NCBI GenBank assembly: GCA_018645085.1
Contig: JABGPG010000238.1
Coordinates: forward strand, 11,699-56,455
Direction of reading: 5' to 3'
Length of the DNA stretch: 44,757 nt
Source of the DNA: Deltaproteobacteria bacterium
Lineage (GTDB): Bacteria; SAR324; NAC60-12
The notes under the pieces are model-generated. The model was not told where the DNA came from, did no database searches, and saw only the letters and a list, made by a program, of their open reading frames with translations. The position numbers and the translations under genes were made by a program. Shown in pieces: positions 34,603 through 43,420 of the stretch. Positions within the stretch are counted from its first letter, which is position 1; each line of letters opens with the position of its first letter.

Positions 34603-34677
34603 TGGAGCCTGAGAGCAGGATTGAACTGCCGACCTCTTCCTTACCAAGGAAACGCTCTACCACTGAGCTACCCAGGC
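34603..34677 (-). tRNA. tRNA-Thr (anticodon GGT)
   Basis: Acceptor strands GCCTGGG/CTCAGGC pair with one G-U. The anticodon loop TTGGTAA gives GGT. The T-arm is GGCAGTTCAATCCTGCT, with discriminator T and an encoded CCA. It is the last of three tRNAs before rpmG. Confidence 0.95.
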
Positions 34678-34711
34678 TTAAAACTCACACCGTAAAAAGC
34701 TCTTCAAGCTG

Positions 34712-34796
34712 TGGTGGGGAGAGAAGGATTCGAACCTTCGAAGGCGAAGCCGTCAGATTTACAGTCTGATCCCGTTGACCGCTTGGGTATCTCCCC
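34712..34796 (-). tRNA. tRNA-Tyr (anticodon GTA)
   Basis: This is an 85-base class II tRNA with a long variable arm. Acceptor GGGGAGA pairs with TCTCCCC, the anticodon stem TCAGA/TCTGA holds loop CTGTAAA, and discriminator A and CCA are encoded. It lies between two threonine tRNAs, as in the thrU-tyrU-glyT-thrT cluster of E. coli, but without the glycine tRNA. Confidence 0.95.
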
Positions 34797-34800
34797 ATGC

Positions 34801-34876
34801 TGGAGCTGGCAATAGGACTTGAACCTACAACCTGCTGATTACAAATCAGCTGCTCTACCAGTTGAGCTATGCCAGC
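34801..34876 (-). tRNA. tRNA-Thr (anticodon TGT)
   Basis: Acceptor GCTGGCA pairs with TGCCAGC. The anticodon stem GCTGA/TCAGC holds loop TTTGTAA, giving anticodon TGT. Discriminator T and CCA are encoded. It is the first tRNA of the cluster, 4 bases from tRNA-Tyr. Confidence 0.95.
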
Positions 34877-35005
34877 ATGAGTTAAACGAATAATTATGAA
34901 ATGTTATGGAGGTTTTGTCAATCTAAAACATCAAGAGATGAGTATTTTTCTCTTTCCGTAATGCTATTAAAGTAAAAATGGCTCCCGATTCTTTAAGTTA
35001 ATAAA

Positions 35006-36292
35006 CTATGCGGCAGCCAAAGTTACGTCTGGGGAGGCAGGTTCTTTCTGCTCGGGAAGTTTAATCGTATGATCTTTACTGAACTGATAATCCTGAAAAA
35101 CTTCTTCTGCACTTAAAAGCTGATATTTACCTTTTTCAAGTTTATGAGTCGTATCTTTGAGACGGTAAACATAATGACCACAGGTCCAGATATTAAATTT
35201 TCGGAAATGGGTGCAGAGGCAGGTTTTGTCCGGAATAGAAATTTTATCCGGTTTGTTTTCCAGTTCCTTGTTATAGGCTTCTACGTAGGCACAATGTCCT
35301 TTATTGTCCAGGATATAACCGAAGGCTTCACAATTAGGTCGAATTCCGGAACCTATCCCTGGAGACTGTCGTAACATCCGCATTGGATATCCGGTTGGTG
35401 AGATAGTATTGACAACAAGATCCTCTTCTTCTGCAGCAAAGTAGTGATGCTTTGTACGGTCAGGCAGACCGCATTCTTTAGTCACGGTAAAGCGTGTTGC
35501 TACCTGTACTGCGGAAGCACCGGATTCAAAAAAGTCCACTGCATCAGTTCCGGTAAAAACTCCGCCTGCCGGAATCACAGGAATGTCCAGATCGTTTTCT
35601 TTTAAAAAAACCAACACATCCTGCACAATTGTTTTAAGATCATATTCCTGCCAGTCGTCAATGCCGAAACCTAAATGTCCTCCGGCCAGAGGGCCTTCTA
35701 CAATGATATAATCCGGAAGTCTTTTATACTTGGCAGCACGTTTAAGAAAAGGCCGTAATGCGCGTGCCGAAGAAACGATGATCCCAAGCAAAACATCATT
35801 GAATCTGGAATGATCCTTCATCAATTCCATCGAACCTAAATGCAGCCCGGCGCTTAAAGTTATACCTTCAACTCCGGCATCCATCGCAGCATGTAGACGT
35901 GTTTGCAGAGTGTCACGCGGATTGTTCATGGTTAGTTTTTCCATGCAGTTTACAAATACCGCACCGTCACCTTTTTTAGCATCCATGGTACGTCCAACAT
36001 GGAGTCGCTGAGCTTCAGCCAGTCTTTCCAGGTCAAACTGCACCACGGTTTTATCTGCGCTGTTGACGTTATATTTGTATTTGCGTTGTTTCTCCTGCAC
36101 ATAATGTGTCTTAAATCGCCGGTCGGAAACTGTGGGCACCATTGCGTCAGAAATGTGTCCGATACCACCTAAACGCGCTACTTCCAGAGCAAGTTCTGCT
36201 GTAGAAATATCTACTCCCATTCCGCCTACGAGAATAGGAACAAACTCCTTCCCACCGAGTTTAAAGCGAAAATCGTTTAACGCTTTGCTCAT
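35006..36292 (-). CDS. FMN-dependent nitronate monooxygenase/FabK-like oxidoreductase
   Basis: The 428-residue TIM-barrel protein belongs to the 2-nitropropane dioxygenase/FabK superfamily: VGGMGVDISTAELALEVARLGG at the start, DYIIVEGPLAGGHLG as the FMN/substrate loop, IPVIPAGGVFTGTDAVDFF and SGASAVQVATRFTVTKEC as the phosphate-binding strands. A C-terminal segment has an unusual set of cysteines (GHCAYVEAY, KTCLCTHFRKFNIWTCG). The family includes nitronate monooxygenases and flavin enoyl-ACP reductases. Its place directly after fabI on the same strand makes a lipid role possible. Which activity it has cannot be read from the sequence. Confidence 0.78.
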   Translation of the reverse strand: MSKALNDFRFKLGGKEFVPILVGGMGVDISTAELALEVARLGGIGHISDAMVPTVSDRRFKTHYVQEKQRKYKYNVNSADKTVVQFDLERLAEAQRLHVGRTMDAKKGDGAVFVNCMEKLTMNNPRDTLQTRLHAAMDAGVEGITLSAGLHLGSMELMKDHSRFNDVLLGIIVSSARALRPFLKRAAKYKRLPDYIIVEGPLAGGHLGFGIDDWQEYDLKTIVQDVLVFLKENDLDIPVIPAGGVFTGTDAVDFFESGASAVQVATRFTVTKECGLPDRTKHHYFAAEEEDLVVNTISPTGYPMRMLRQSPGIGSGIRPNCEAFGYILDNKGHCAYVEAYNKELENKPDKISIPDKTCLCTHFRKFNIWTCGHYVYRLKDTTHKLEKGKYQLLSAEEVFQDYQFSKDHTIKLPEQKEPASPDVTLAAA

Positions 36293-36350
36293 ATCTTGTT
36301 CCCTCTAATTAGGATTTAACTATCAAATAAATTATTCATTAAGGATATAT

Positions 36351-37133
36351 TTAGTTTGCCATAATTGAATATCCGCAGTCGACATAGATCACTTGCCCGG
36401 TAATTCCTGAGGAAGCTTCGCTGGCTAAAAATACAGCAGTTTGGGCTACCTCAGCCTGAGTAGCGGTACGTTTCATTGCTGAGTGATCACCGGCAACTCT
36501 CATCAACTCAGCAAAATCCTTAATGCCTGCTGAAGATAAAGTTCTAATTGCACCCGGAGAAATTACATTAACCCGGATATTGTCCGGACCAACTTCTTTC
36601 GCCAGATAGCGAGAAGAAGCTTCCAGAGAGGCTTTTGCCGGACCCATCACATGATAATGCGGAACTGCCAGCAAGGAGCCAATGAAACTCATGCTGAGGA
36701 TACTACCGCCTCCGCGTTTTTTCATCATGGGGATAACACCTTCTGCCAGTGGTAACAGGGAAAATGCGCTGATTTCATGCGCTTTTGCATAACCGCCGCG
36801 GCTGGTGCTGGAGAAATCTACTTGTAAGTCTTTCTGGTCTGCAAAAGCTAAACTGTGAATTAAAAAATCCAGCTCTCCCCAATGATCATTTAATGCTCCG
36901 ATTAAAGACTGAATCGAATCATCACTTGAAACATCACATTCCTGTATCAGCGTAGCATTTACTTTGTCACCAAGCTTTCGGACATTTGCCTCAAAACGTC
37001 CCTTAGGATCAGTAAGATAAGTCAGCGCGAGTTCTGCACCTTGTTCATGAAAATGTTCTGCAACTGCCCAGGCAATGCTACGTTGATTGCCGACTCCAAG
37101 AATAACACCTTTTTTTCCAGATAAACTACCCAT
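36351..37133 (-). CDS. fabI: Enoyl-[acyl-carrier-protein] reductase (NADH), FabI
   Basis: The 260-residue short-chain dehydrogenase has FabI features: GVGNQRSIAWAVAEHFHEQGA as the cofactor-binding loop, LIHSLAFADQ, and the catalytic Y160-x6-K167 in HYHVMGPAKASLEASSRYLA, ending NVISPGAIRTLSSAGI. It catalyses the last reduction in each fatty-acid elongation cycle. The short region (58 bases) to the NMO/FabK-like gene suggests co-transcription. It is followed toward 39919 by psd and ftsH on the same strand. Confidence 0.95.
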   Translation of the reverse strand: MGSLSGKKGVILGVGNQRSIAWAVAEHFHEQGAELALTYLTDPKGRFEANVRKLGDKVNATLIQECDVSSDDSIQSLIGALNDHWGELDFLIHSLAFADQKDLQVDFSSTSRGGYAKAHEISAFSLLPLAEGVIPMMKKRGGGSILSMSFIGSLLAVPHYHVMGPAKASLEASSRYLAKEVGPDNIRVNVISPGAIRTLSSAGIKDFAELMRVAGDHSAMKRTATQAEVAQTAVFLASEASSGITGQVIYVDCGYSIMAN

Positions 37134-37208
37134 TTTTCTTTTCCTTGTTTTAATAATTATTTGCTATAGATTTAAAAACCCAAAATGTTTTTGACCAAAG
37201 CTTAGTTC

Positions 37209-38084
37209 TCACTCTTTTGAGTTCGGTCTAAATCGCCCAATAGCGTTGCCGAGCCGAATTGTTTGTCCTAATTCCAACTCATTCAGTTCAACTTGTCCTG
37301 GCGGGAACAGGCAAATTACAGTGGATCCCAGTTCAAACATCGCAACTTCTTCACCGCGTTCCAACTCATAAGGAGTTTTCAAGACAAGTTGTTTAGCCAG
37401 CGCACCCTGACGGTTTGAAATTTGATCATCGTAGCTGACTCGAATGCGTCCTACAACAGTTGCGCCAACTTTTATGAGCGCACATTCACCTTTTTCCGTT
37501 TGTATATAAGTGGTCAAACGTTCATTCCGGGCAAATAGATTCGGCACATGATGCACACCCAATGGACTGACAGTCCATAAATCTCCCGGAATATATGAGA
37601 ACTCACGAACCTCCCCTGCTACCATGCTGTGAATACGGTGGTAGTTCTGTGGAGCCAAATAAATGGTAATGAATTCTCCGCCTTCATATAAACTGTCACG
37701 TTTCGAATCAAGCAGTAAATCAGCTAATCGATAATCCAGCCCTTTTGCCTGAATCAGACGTCCATCATTGATGCGGCCGTATTCACCGATAAATCCATCT
37801 ACGGGGCTTAATATAACATCCGGATCTGGATCCAGCGGACGCGCATCTGGAAGTAACTTCCTGGTGAAAAATTCGTTGAATGTCCTGAACTCTGAAACCT
37901 GCTGAGTTGCTTCTGTCAACTCAACATTATAGATCCGTGAAAATATTCTTATCAACGGAGTAAGCAAAAAACGCGGCATTCGAATGTCAGCCACAAACCC
38001 GCAAAGTCTGCTGAAAAGATTGCGGGGCAAAATCCACATAAAATAATATGCCGGTGGACGTCCAAATCCCGGAATTGACATCAA
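37209..38084 (-). CDS. psd: Phosphatidylserine decarboxylase proenzyme
   Basis: The 291-residue protein has FNEFFTRKL, LSPVDG, the NYHRIHSMVAGEV motif and, near the end, FELGSTVICLFPPG. The GST serine is where the chain cuts itself to form the pyruvoyl cofactor. It converts phosphatidylserine to phosphatidylethanolamine at the inner membrane. Its start overlaps the ftsH stop by four bases (ATGA), so the two genes are coupled. A phosphatidylserine-synthase-like domain is encoded at 27998-29494 on the same strand. Confidence 0.94.
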   Translation of the reverse strand: MMSIPGFGRPPAYYFMWILPRNLFSRLCGFVADIRMPRFLLTPLIRIFSRIYNVELTEATQQVSEFRTFNEFFTRKLLPDARPLDPDPDVILSPVDGFIGEYGRINDGRLIQAKGLDYRLADLLLDSKRDSLYEGGEFITIYLAPQNYHRIHSMVAGEVREFSYIPGDLWTVSPLGVHHVPNLFARNERLTTYIQTEKGECALIKVGATVVGRIRVSYDDQISNRQGALAKQLVLKTPYELERGEEVAMFELGSTVICLFPPGQVELNELELGQTIRLGNAIGRFRPNSKE

Positions 38085-39919
38085 CCCCCGACTGGCTCAA
38101 CTTTTGATTTGCTCTGTCCCAGTAAGTCCATAATATATGAACCATCGACGGTTTCTTCTTTCATCAAAACATCAACGATTTTGTGTAAAACATCGATATT
38201 ATCACGAAGTAGTTTTTTAGCTTTCGAATCATGATATTTAATTGTTTTACGCATTTCCTTATCAATTTCTGCAGCAGTATTTTCACTAAATTCACGGCCT
38301 TTACCGATGTTACGACCCAAAACGTTCTGCTGACTATCACTGCCTAAAACGATTGGTCCAAACGATTTGCTCATACCCCAGTTGCAAATCATGTTTCTGA
38401 TCGTGTCGGTGGCCTGCTGAATGTCGTTGCTTGCTCCGGTTGTGACCTCATCAAAAATTATTTCCTCCGCCGCACGTCCCCCCATGGCGATAGTGATACG
38501 GTTACTCAGGAAATCAATATCGTAAGAATGATTATCATGTTTTGGCAAAAATGCTGTTAGACCAAGAGCTCGCCCGCGCGGAACGATTGTAACTTTGTGA
38601 ATTGGATCGGTTTTAGGCAGAAGCGCGGAAACCAGTGCATGACCTGCTTCGTGGTATGCAGTATTACGTTTTTCTTTTTCCGACATGACCATCGAGCGGC
38701 GTTCTGTGCCCATCATCACTTTATCACGCGCCCATTCAAAATCTGCTAATTTAAGTTCGGTTTTGTTGTTGCGTGCACCACCTAGAGCAGCTTCATTGAT
38801 CAGGTTTTTCAAATCTGCACCAGAAAATCCTGGAGTTCCGCGTGCAATAATGTTCATGTCAACGCCATCAGCCATCTGAACTTTTTTGGCATGGATTTGT
38901 AAAATTTCCTCTCGCCCTTTTACATCAGGCAGAGGGATACTCACCTGCCGGTCAAAACGACCGGGACGCAGAAGTGCAGGATCAAGAACATCTGGACGGT
39001 TAGTCGCCGCGATCACGATGATTCCTTCCATTCCATCAAAGCCGTCCATTTCCACCAAAAGCTGGTTGAGAGTCTGTTCGCGTTCGTCATTTCCACCGCC
39101 CATTCCTGTACCACGGCTTCCTCCGACGGCATCTATTTCATCAATGAAGATGATGCACGGTGCGTTTTGCCGACCTTGTTCAAACATATCTCTAACTCTG
39201 CTGGCACCAACACCGACAAACATTTCGACAAAATCAGAACCGCTCATACTGAAAAAGGGAACCTCCGCTTCTCCGGCAACGGCCTTTGCGAGCAAAGTTT
39301 TTCCAGTACCGGGTGATCCGGACATTAGCATGCCTTTTGGAATTCGGCCACCAAGTTTACGGAATTTTGCCGGATCCTTCAAAAAATCAACTGTTTCTTT
39401 CAAATCGTCTTTTGCTTCTTCAACACCAGCGACATCAGCAAAGGTCACTTTCATTTCACTCGGATCCATCTTTTTGGCACGGCTACGTCCGATGGAAAAT
39501 AAACCTCCTCCTCCGGCACCTCCTCCCTGCATTCTACGCATCAGCACCATCCATATTCCAAAAATCAAGATGAACGGTCCCCAATTTATCAAAATGCTTA
39601 AATACCACGGAAGACTTTTTTCAGGTACATAATTGATCGGAATTTGATACAGTCGAAGGTAGTCAATTACACTGGGGTCTTCTGCGGGGATATAGGTGCG
39701 GTAGCCCAGTCCGTCCTGAGTGAAACCCTCGATTAAGGAATCTCCGACTATCTGAGCATTGACAACTTCACCTGATGCAACGAGTGCCTTGAAGTCACTG
39801 TAAATCAGTTCCTGTGTGCGTTGAGTGCCGGTTGACATATTTCCACCGTCGAACATTTTTGCTAAAAAAAATGCCAGCACCAGCATACTGAGGATAATAA
39901 GAATGTTTTCTCTTTTCAT
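38081..39919 (-). CDS. ftsH: ATP-dependent zinc metalloprotease FtsH
   Basis: The 612-residue protein has two N-terminal membrane segments (about 5-22 and 105-127) around a periplasmic domain. An AAA+ module carries Walker A GSPGTGKT (201-208), Walker B IIFIDEID (256-263), and [20 protein letters not shown]. The zinc protease site HEAGH is at 423-427. It degrades membrane and regulatory proteins. A Gly-rich run ([12 protein letters not shown]) follows the second membrane segment. The gene leads into psd by a four-base overlap. Confidence 0.97.
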   Translation of the reverse strand: MKRENILIILSMLVLAFFLAKMFDGGNMSTGTQRTQELIYSDFKALVASGEVVNAQIVGDSLIEGFTQDGLGYRTYIPAEDPSVIDYLRLYQIPINYVPEKSLPWYLSILINWGPFILIFGIWMVLMRRMQGGGAGGGGLFSIGRSRAKKMDPSEMKVTFADVAGVEEAKDDLKETVDFLKDPAKFRKLGGRIPKGMLMSGSPGTGKTLLAKAVAGEAEVPFFSMSGSDFVEMFVGVGASRVRDMFEQGRQNAPCIIFIDEIDAVGGSRGTGMGGGNDEREQTLNQLLVEMDGFDGMEGIIVIAATNRPDVLDPALLRPGRFDRQVSIPLPDVKGREEILQIHAKKVQMADGVDMNIIARGTPGFSGADLKNLINEAALGGARNNKTELKLADFEWARDKVMMGTERRSMVMSEKEKRNTAYHEAGHALVSALLPKTDPIHKVTIVPRGRALGLTAFLPKHDNHSYDIDFLSNRITIAMGGRAAEEIIFDEVTTGASNDIQQATDTIRNMICNWGMSKSFGPIVLGSDSQQNVLGRNIGKGREFSENTAAEIDKEMRKTIKYHDSKAKKLLRDNIDVLHKIVDVLMKEETVDGSYIMDLLGQSKSKVEPVGG

Positions 39920-40103
39920 ATAAAAATAGTCCTAAAAGCAGAGCTTGAAGTCAGCCGTATTCTGTGACAGAGAATTCGGCATGAGCTTAAAAAAATAAAA
40001 AAATTATCTATTAAAAACCATGTTAACTGGTACATGATAGCATACAACTGCTTGCACAGTTAAGTAATTTTTTAACACTTATTTTCAATAGTAACTACAT
40101 TTG

Positions 40104-41519
40104 ATGAAGCAATACAATCTATCTTCGCGTTTTAAAAGATTTTCACATGAATCTTCATTAACCCTAAAACTCGGTCTGCCGGTAATTATTGCGCATTTGT
40201 TACAAACTCTGATGCAGTTTGTGGACACAATAATGGCTGGACATGTTAGTTCTCATGATTTAGCAGGACTGGCAATTGCGACTGCGCTTTACCATCCGGT
40301 GTATTTGTTGATGCTGGGAATATTGATTTCTCTCGGTTCGATTATCGCACAACTTTTTGGCGCTGGAAAGCAGCAGGAGATCGTCACGAATGTGATACAG
40401 GGTCTGTGGCTCAGTCAGGTTTTAGCAGTTATCAGCATCTTGATTTTAGCAAATCTAGAGCCGGTTTTGTACTTGATGGGTTATGAACCGGAAGTGATCA
40501 GAGTTGCCTCAGATTATTTGCAGGCGTTGTGTTGGGGTATGCCACCTGTTTTCGCATTTCTTGTCTTGAGGATGTTTAGTGAGAGTTTGTCTATCACTCG
40601 TCCTACCATGTATATTTCACTGATCGGTCTCGGAGTCAATATTGTTTCAAACTATGCGTTGATGTTTGGGCACTTTGGTTTTCCCGCTCTGGGTGCTGTT
40701 GGCGCAGGTTGGACTACGAGTATGGTTCACTGGGTCATGTTTTGCGCGATGTTGATTTTTTGTCTGAAAGCATCGATGTTTGCCAGCTACCAGAAATTTA
40801 TTGCTTTCAGCAGGCCTTCCTGGTTATATCTGCGTGAAATTTTGAGAATAGGCATCCCCAATGGTTTTGGAATAGCTGCTGAAGTAGGTCTTTTCGCGAC
40901 GGTATCATTGTTGATGGGAACATTTGGGGTGACGGCAATCGCCGGACATCAGGTTGCAATCAGTGTGGCTTCCTTAACTTTCATGTTGCCGATGGGGCTT
41001 TCTATTGCCATTTCAATTCGAGTTGGCCAGGCAAAAGGCAGGGGTGATTATGTAGGTACACGTTATATAGGATATGCCGGCATCATACTTAGTGTTTTAA
41101 TTATGGCAGTAACCGCAACTGTGTTTGTAAACTTTCCGGAAATGATTGTAGCCTTGTATTCAGATGATCCGGATGTCCGTTCACTGGCTGTTCAATTACT
41201 CTATATGGCCGCGGTTTTTCAGTTGTCTGACGGAATGCAGGTAGGTGCTCTAGGAGCATTACGCGGACTTAAAGACACTCGTGTCCCTTTTGTCACAAAC
41301 GTAGTGGCATACTGGGGAGTCGGCTTGCCCACAGCATATTTGGTTGGAGTGTATTTTAACTTTGGTCCTGTGGGAATGTGGGTTGGTCTAATTGTTGGCT
41401 TGAGCATTGCTGCGGTGCTGCATAGTTGGCGTTTCCGGGTTCTGACCAGACGTCTTTTAAGCCAACCGGAAGCTAAAAAATCGCTTGATGATCAGCTTTT
41501 ACAAATGAACCCTGATTAA
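40104..41519 (+). CDS. MATE-family multidrug/cation exporter (NorM-like)
   Basis: The protein has about 471 residues and twelve membrane segments. It begins with the MATE pattern LTLKLGLPVIIAHLLQTLMQFVDTIMAGH, has the mid-protein repeat PNGFGIAAEVGLFATVSLLMG, and ends with the second-half motif FQLSDGMQVGALGALRGLKDTRVP. MATE proteins use sodium or proton gradients to export cationic compounds. A TTG directly before the ATG at 40104 is not needed as start. The neighbours are divergent ftsH and downstream fliF, so it appears to stand alone. Confidence 0.93.
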   Translation: MKQYNLSSRFKRFSHESSLTLKLGLPVIIAHLLQTLMQFVDTIMAGHVSSHDLAGLAIATALYHPVYLLMLGILISLGSIIAQLFGAGKQQEIVTNVIQGLWLSQVLAVISILILANLEPVLYLMGYEPEVIRVASDYLQALCWGMPPVFAFLVLRMFSESLSITRPTMYISLIGLGVNIVSNYALMFGHFGFPALGAVGAGWTTSMVHWVMFCAMLIFCLKASMFASYQKFIAFSRPSWLYLREILRIGIPNGFGIAAEVGLFATVSLLMGTFGVTAIAGHQVAISVASLTFMLPMGLSIAISIRVGQAKGRGDYVGTRYIGYAGIILSVLIMAVTATVFVNFPEMIVALYSDDPDVRSLAVQLLYMAAVFQLSDGMQVGALGALRGLKDTRVPFVTNVVAYWGVGLPTAYLVGVYFNFGPVGMWVGLIVGLSIAAVLHSWRFRVLTRRLLSQPEAKKSLDDQLLQMNPD

Positions 41520-41693
41520 TAAATCCTTTTTTTAAATATCAAAGAACAAAATAGTTCTTCCATATTGTTTGGAATCGTAATTGCAGGTGAGATTGGTGCT
41601 AAATTCCAGCTGATATTTTCGAGGCCTGGTTCGGGCACTTGAAAATCAGGCGATATTTTCTCCATTTTATAAACTCACTTTAATAGGAAAACT

Positions 41694-43307
41694 ATGGCAG
41701 ACCAAGCCAGCGTTCTTTCAGATGTACGATTTCAGTTTCAGGATTTTTTTGGTGCCTTAAGTCTCACGAAGAGGATCACAATTTTGGTGGCCCTTGGAAT
41801 AATTCTCATCGGTATGGTGAGTATGATTTTTGTGGCAAACAGGGCTTCCTGGGCTCCATTGTATTCTAATCTAGAACCTGCGGATGCCGCCGCCATAGTT
41901 GAAAAATTACAGGAAAATCAAATTCCTTATATGCTTGCTCCGGGAGGCAGGTCCATCATGGTTGAACCGCACTTAGTAGACCGGGCCCGTTTAACATTAG
42001 CAAAAGAAAAAGTATTACCGGGCAGCGGAGTTGGTTTTCTTGATCTGTTTTCTACTCCAAGTCTGGGTGAAACAGAATTTCAGCAGGGAGTTAAATTCCG
42101 TGTTGCGCAGGAAGGTGAACTGGCAAGGCTGATTTCCACTATTAATGTTGTTAAGTCAGCAAAAGTTTCATTAGCAATTCCACAAAAAACACTATTTTCA
42201 GACAATCAGGAGGAACCAAAGGCGGCAATTGCGCTCAATCTTACCAGCAGCGGAGCCGGCCGTAAACAGATTGAAACTATAGTTCATCTGGTTGCGAGTG
42301 CGGTTGAAGGTCTCTCTCCGCGAAATGTTAAAATCACGGATCAAAGCGGAAACTTGCTGAGTCGAGGATTTTCTGACGATTCTGCAGGCGGTAAAATGAA
42401 TGATAATTATTCATATAAAAGCCGTTTTGAAAAGGAGCTGGAAACAAAAGTTGTCAGACAGATTGAGGAGGTTGTTGGTAAAGACCGCGTGAGGGTCAAT
42501 GCCTCTGCTAACCTGCGTTTTGATCGGAGGACAATCAAGGAAGAACTAGTTGATCCTGATCAAACCAGTGTTGTAAGTGAGCAGGTGGTCGATGAATCTT
42601 CAACTGGAACTCGCTCGATTCCTGTAGGACCAGCCGGAGTTACAACCAATTTACCCGAAGCAACGGGTAGAGAAGCCGCCACAGTTTCAGAGTTCAGCAA
42701 GAAAAACTCTACTCGTAACTTTGAAAGCAGCCGCAGGGAAATAATTCTCGAGTCTGCAGTTGGAGAAGTGGTCAGCCTCAGCATATCTGTACTTCTTGAT
42801 AACAGACGCTCACAAATTATTGATGATAGCGGAAACTCTTTAGGACGTACAAATACTCCCTGGACAGAAGGTGAAAAAGAAACTATCGTTGGTTTGGTAA
42901 AAGCCGCAATGGGCTATAATGAAGCCCGCGGGGACAGAGTATTTGTGGGTAATATGCCTTTTGAAGCAGCACTTGAAGAAGATAAAACTGCGGAAATTGA
43001 AAGTACACGAGTCCGCAACAAATTCGTTTTGGATGTTGTACGTTATGTCGCACTTGCACTTGCAATTCTGGCACTCATTATGTTGGTCATCCGACCGATG
43101 GTTCAGCGGCTGAGTTCAAAACCTGCTGACCTTGATCTTCTCATGGGTATGCCCGCAACAATTGGCGAACTGGAAGGAGAGGAACTGGAAATTCCGACCG
43201 AGCGTGAGTCCGGAATTCCACCTAGAGAAAAGATTCTCGAAATTGCCAAGCAGGATCCTCTCAAAACATCCGCGCTGATACACACCTGGCTGCGAGATCG
43301 TTCATAA
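41694..43307 (+). CDS. fliF: Flagellar MS-ring protein FliF
   Basis: The 537-residue protein has a first membrane helix (ITILVALGIILIGMVSMIFV), then the ring-building domains with YSNLEPADAAAIVEKLQENQIPY and FQQGVKFRVAQEGELARLIS, VVKSAKVSLAIP and VVGKDRVRVNASANLRF. A second membrane helix (about 445-465) comes next. The C-terminal tail (REKILEIAKQDPLKTSALIHTWL) is where FliG normally binds. FliF forms the base of the rotor in the inner membrane. GGAAAAC before the ATG serves as ribosome binding site. The next gene is fliH rather than the usual fliG. Confidence 0.94.
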   Translation: MADQASVLSDVRFQFQDFFGALSLTKRITILVALGIILIGMVSMIFVANRASWAPLYSNLEPADAAAIVEKLQENQIPYMLAPGGRSIMVEPHLVDRARLTLAKEKVLPGSGVGFLDLFSTPSLGETEFQQGVKFRVAQEGELARLISTINVVKSAKVSLAIPQKTLFSDNQEEPKAAIALNLTSSGAGRKQIETIVHLVASAVEGLSPRNVKITDQSGNLLSRGFSDDSAGGKMNDNYSYKSRFEKELETKVVRQIEEVVGKDRVRVNASANLRFDRRTIKEELVDPDQTSVVSEQVVDESSTGTRSIPVGPAGVTTNLPEATGREAATVSEFSKKNSTRNFESSRREIILESAVGEVVSLSISVLLDNRRSQIIDDSGNSLGRTNTPWTEGEKETIVGLVKAAMGYNEARGDRVFVGNMPFEAALEEDKTAEIESTRVRNKFVLDVVRYVALALAILALIMLVIRPMVQRLSSKPADLDLLMGMPATIGELEGEELEIPTERESGIPPREKILEIAKQDPLKTSALIHTWLRDRS

Positions 43308-43420
43308 TGCTGATTCAGGATTCAGGCTGCAAGCAACAATTCAACCTGCAATTTTCCATTTTGTGTCAAATCCTGAATTCCGGCTCCTTAACCTAATAAT
43401 CATCAATCAATTTTAAATGC

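Noticed and set aside
38886-39632. Plus-strand 248-codon open frame
   Set aside because: It is antisense to ftsH, Ser/Pro-rich shadow without motifs or ribosome binding site.
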